From contig JAOPVE010000194.1 of the NCBI GenBank assembly GCA_025963185.1, positions 1-33,312 of the forward strand: DNA of 33,312 bases, given 5' to 3'. Below are positions 32,358-33,312 of this stretch, in pieces. The notes below the pieces were generated by a model, which saw only the letters and a program-made list of their open reading frames with translations, was not told where the DNA came from and did no database searches. How positions within the stretch are numbered: the stretch's first letter is position 1; each line of letters starts with the position of its first letter. The position numbers and the translations under genes were made by a program. The DNA comes from Actinomycetes bacterium (GTDB lineage: Bacteria; Actinomycetota; Actinomycetes; Mycobacteriales; Cryptosporangiaceae).

Positions 32358-33035
32358 ATGCCCAATGACGACAGCCGCCTGCCCGACCTGGTCCCCGTGC
32401 TCGCCGCCGGCAAGCACCGGAATCCGCGCAGGGGCGCCTGCTTCATGGAATTCGCGTCGTATCTCGCGGGAGAACGCTGGAGCGATCACCCCGCCTGCAC
32501 CCACCCGCTGCTCAGCGCGCTCGCGCGGCTGGTCAACGACCACACCTCCGACGACGGGCGCCAGCGCCTCGCCGTGCTGGTCCCGTCGGTGATCGGCCTG
32601 ACCAGCGACGACCTGCACGTCGACGCCCGGATCGCGCTGCGGTCCGCCGCGCTGGCCCTGCCCGTCGCCGCGGCCGAACGACAGCGGGTACTCGCCGTGG
32701 CGATCGTCGCGTGCGACCGGATCCTGGCCGGCCTCGACGGGCGGTCAGCGGACCGGCCCGGCGCCCAGGCCCGGGCCATCCTCGACCAGGTACCCCTGGC
32801 CGCGCGGTGGGCGCAGGAGTTCAGCCGTGACATCCGCCCCTCGGAGAAGTCGTTCCGGCGGCACGGCGCGCCCAACATCGTGCTCTACGCGGTCAGCGGG
32901 ATCGCCCGGGCGTGCATCCCGGATCCGGACGCGATGCTCCACGACCTCCTCGTGGCGGGGATCGCCGAGTGCAAGGCGTCGATCCCCGAGGCGGTCCCGG
33001 TCTCCGCTGCCGAGTCCGTGCGGTCCGGCGCCTGA
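32358..33035 (+). CDS. Unrecognised actinobacterial-type helical protein
   Basis: A 225-residue protein. ATG 32358 is chosen because AGGTGAGG lies about seven bases upstream; a GTG twelve bases earlier overlaps that site. A conserved-looking N-terminal block reads PVLAAGKHRNPRRGACFMEF then ASYLAGERWSDHPACTHPLL, followed by SALARLVNDHTSDDGRQRLA, with two cysteines and several His/Asp residues. The rest is mostly helical. I recall similar sequences in actinomycetes but no assigned function. It is 75 bp downstream of the hybrid kinase on the same strand and may be co-transcribed, but nothing in the sequence ties it to signalling. No signal peptide or membrane span was seen. Confidence 0.65.
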   Translation: MPNDDSRLPDLVPVLAAGKHRNPRRGACFMEFASYLAGERWSDHPACTHPLLSALARLVNDHTSDDGRQRLAVLVPSVIGLTSDDLHVDARIALRSAALALPVAAAERQRVLAVAIVACDRILAGLDGRSADRPGAQARAILDQVPLAARWAQEFSRDIRPSEKSFRRHGAPNIVLYAVSGIARACIPDPDAMLHDLLVAGIAECKASIPEAVPVSAAESVRSGA

Positions 33036-33180
33036 GCGCCGCGTTTTTGCCGAGCGTTTACGCGTTCATGCACGGCCGCTCACCGCGGCTGGGTTAGCGT
33101 CCTCGCGAAGGTGCTCACCGGCCGCGGGTCTGCACGTCCGGCCGGATCGGCACACCCGGATGCGGGCAAGGACGGCAGCA

Positions 33181-33312
33181 GTGACCGACACGACCGCGGA
33201 CGGCAGGATCCCCCGGCGGGCTGTCCTCGGCTGGGCCGCGGCGGGCGCCTCGTCGGTCCTGGCCGGATGCGATGCGAGTGCTCCGAAGGCGGCGCCGGCG
33301 CCGGTGCGGTCC
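33181..33312 (+). CDS. Start of a Tat-type lipoprotein gene, cut by the window end
   Basis: GTG 33181 follows AAGGA by a suitable distance. The 44 visible codons begin TDTTADGRIPRRAVLGWAAA and continue GASSVLAGCDAS: an RR pair, a hydrophobic core and the lipobox LAGC (Cys30). It is therefore an exported lipoprotein, possibly through the Tat route, with a Pro/Ala-rich tether beginning. The mature domain lies beyond the window, so its function cannot be given. Confidence 0.7.
   Translation, partial: MTDTTADGRIPRRAVLGWAAAGASSVLAGCDASAPKAAPAPVRS

Noticed and set aside
29583-32618. Very long open frame on the minus strand opposite the hybrid kinase
   Set aside because: It is the GC-skew shadow of a strongly coding kinase with all motifs on the plus strand; the antisense product is low-complexity Arg/Gly/Asp-rich sequence.
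33036-33180. Sigma-B-like promoter with GTTTAC at 33056
   Set aside because: The nearest GGGTTA is about 30 bp downstream, too far for a -10 element of that class.
1-33312. CRISPR array, tRNA, rRNA, transposase or integrase
   Set aside because: No regularly spaced repeats, cloverleaf sequences or transposase/integrase motifs were seen on either strand.

Overview
The window is very GC-rich, has strong G/C bias at third codon positions, and uses GTG and TTG starts, twin-arginine signal peptides and rare TTA leucine codons. Together these point to a filamentous actinomycete of a Streptomyces- or Catenulispora-like kind; the genus cannot be fixed from the sequence. No rRNA, tRNA or CRISPR array was seen. 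The content looks like accessory chromosome, dominated by exported proteins.

Layout. 1-8.8 kb: the C-terminal end of a subtilisin-type (S8) secreted peptidase, a DUF72 protein, a universal stress protein, a MurJ/MviN-type flippase behind a GSP17M/DUF2171-like stress protein, then a complete 1125-aa S8 peptidase paralogous to the first. 8.8-12 kb: a secreted BNR/sialidase-fold protein and a secreted CBM/FN3 protein with no visible catalytic domain. 12.1-13.9 kb: a TetR repressor divergent from an MDR oxidoreductase, with two identical-architecture palindromic operators between them. 14-19.1 kb: a secreted HNH-like nuclease, two decayed genes (histidine phosphatase, phosphocholine-type phospholipase C), a Tat-exported purple acid phosphatase and an HPF/RaiA-like protein. 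19.1-21.3 kb: DUF5335, an MscS channel and its helical partner gene. 21.7-24.2 kb: a visibly less GC-rich patch with a TTA-bearing lipoprotein and secreted-protein pair, followed by small frameshifted genes including a DUF4265 gene. 24.4-29.1 kb: a tightly coupled three-gene operon (processive GT2 synthase, HlyD-like membrane-fusion protein, GH81 endo-beta-1,3-glucanase). 29.1-33.3 kb: a small unknown protein, a hybrid histidine kinase with two receivers, an unrecognised actinobacterial-type protein and the start of a Tat lipoprotein gene.

Most interesting points. (1) The 24.4-29.1 kb operon looks like an export machine for a beta-1,3-containing glucan (curdlan-like or mixed-linkage): synthase, periplasm-facing adaptor and a linkage-specific hydrolase, joined by two 4-bp GTGA overlaps. 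(2) A dispersed family of hairpin elements sits at four gene ends; in two cases the arm itself encodes the final Glu-Ala-Arg and the stop codon of the adjacent gene. (3) TTA codons occur only in exported or exopolysaccharide genes, mostly within the first 12 codons, which suggests bldA-type developmental control of this secretome. (4) Frameshifts cluster in a few accessory genes while the rest of the window reads cleanly.
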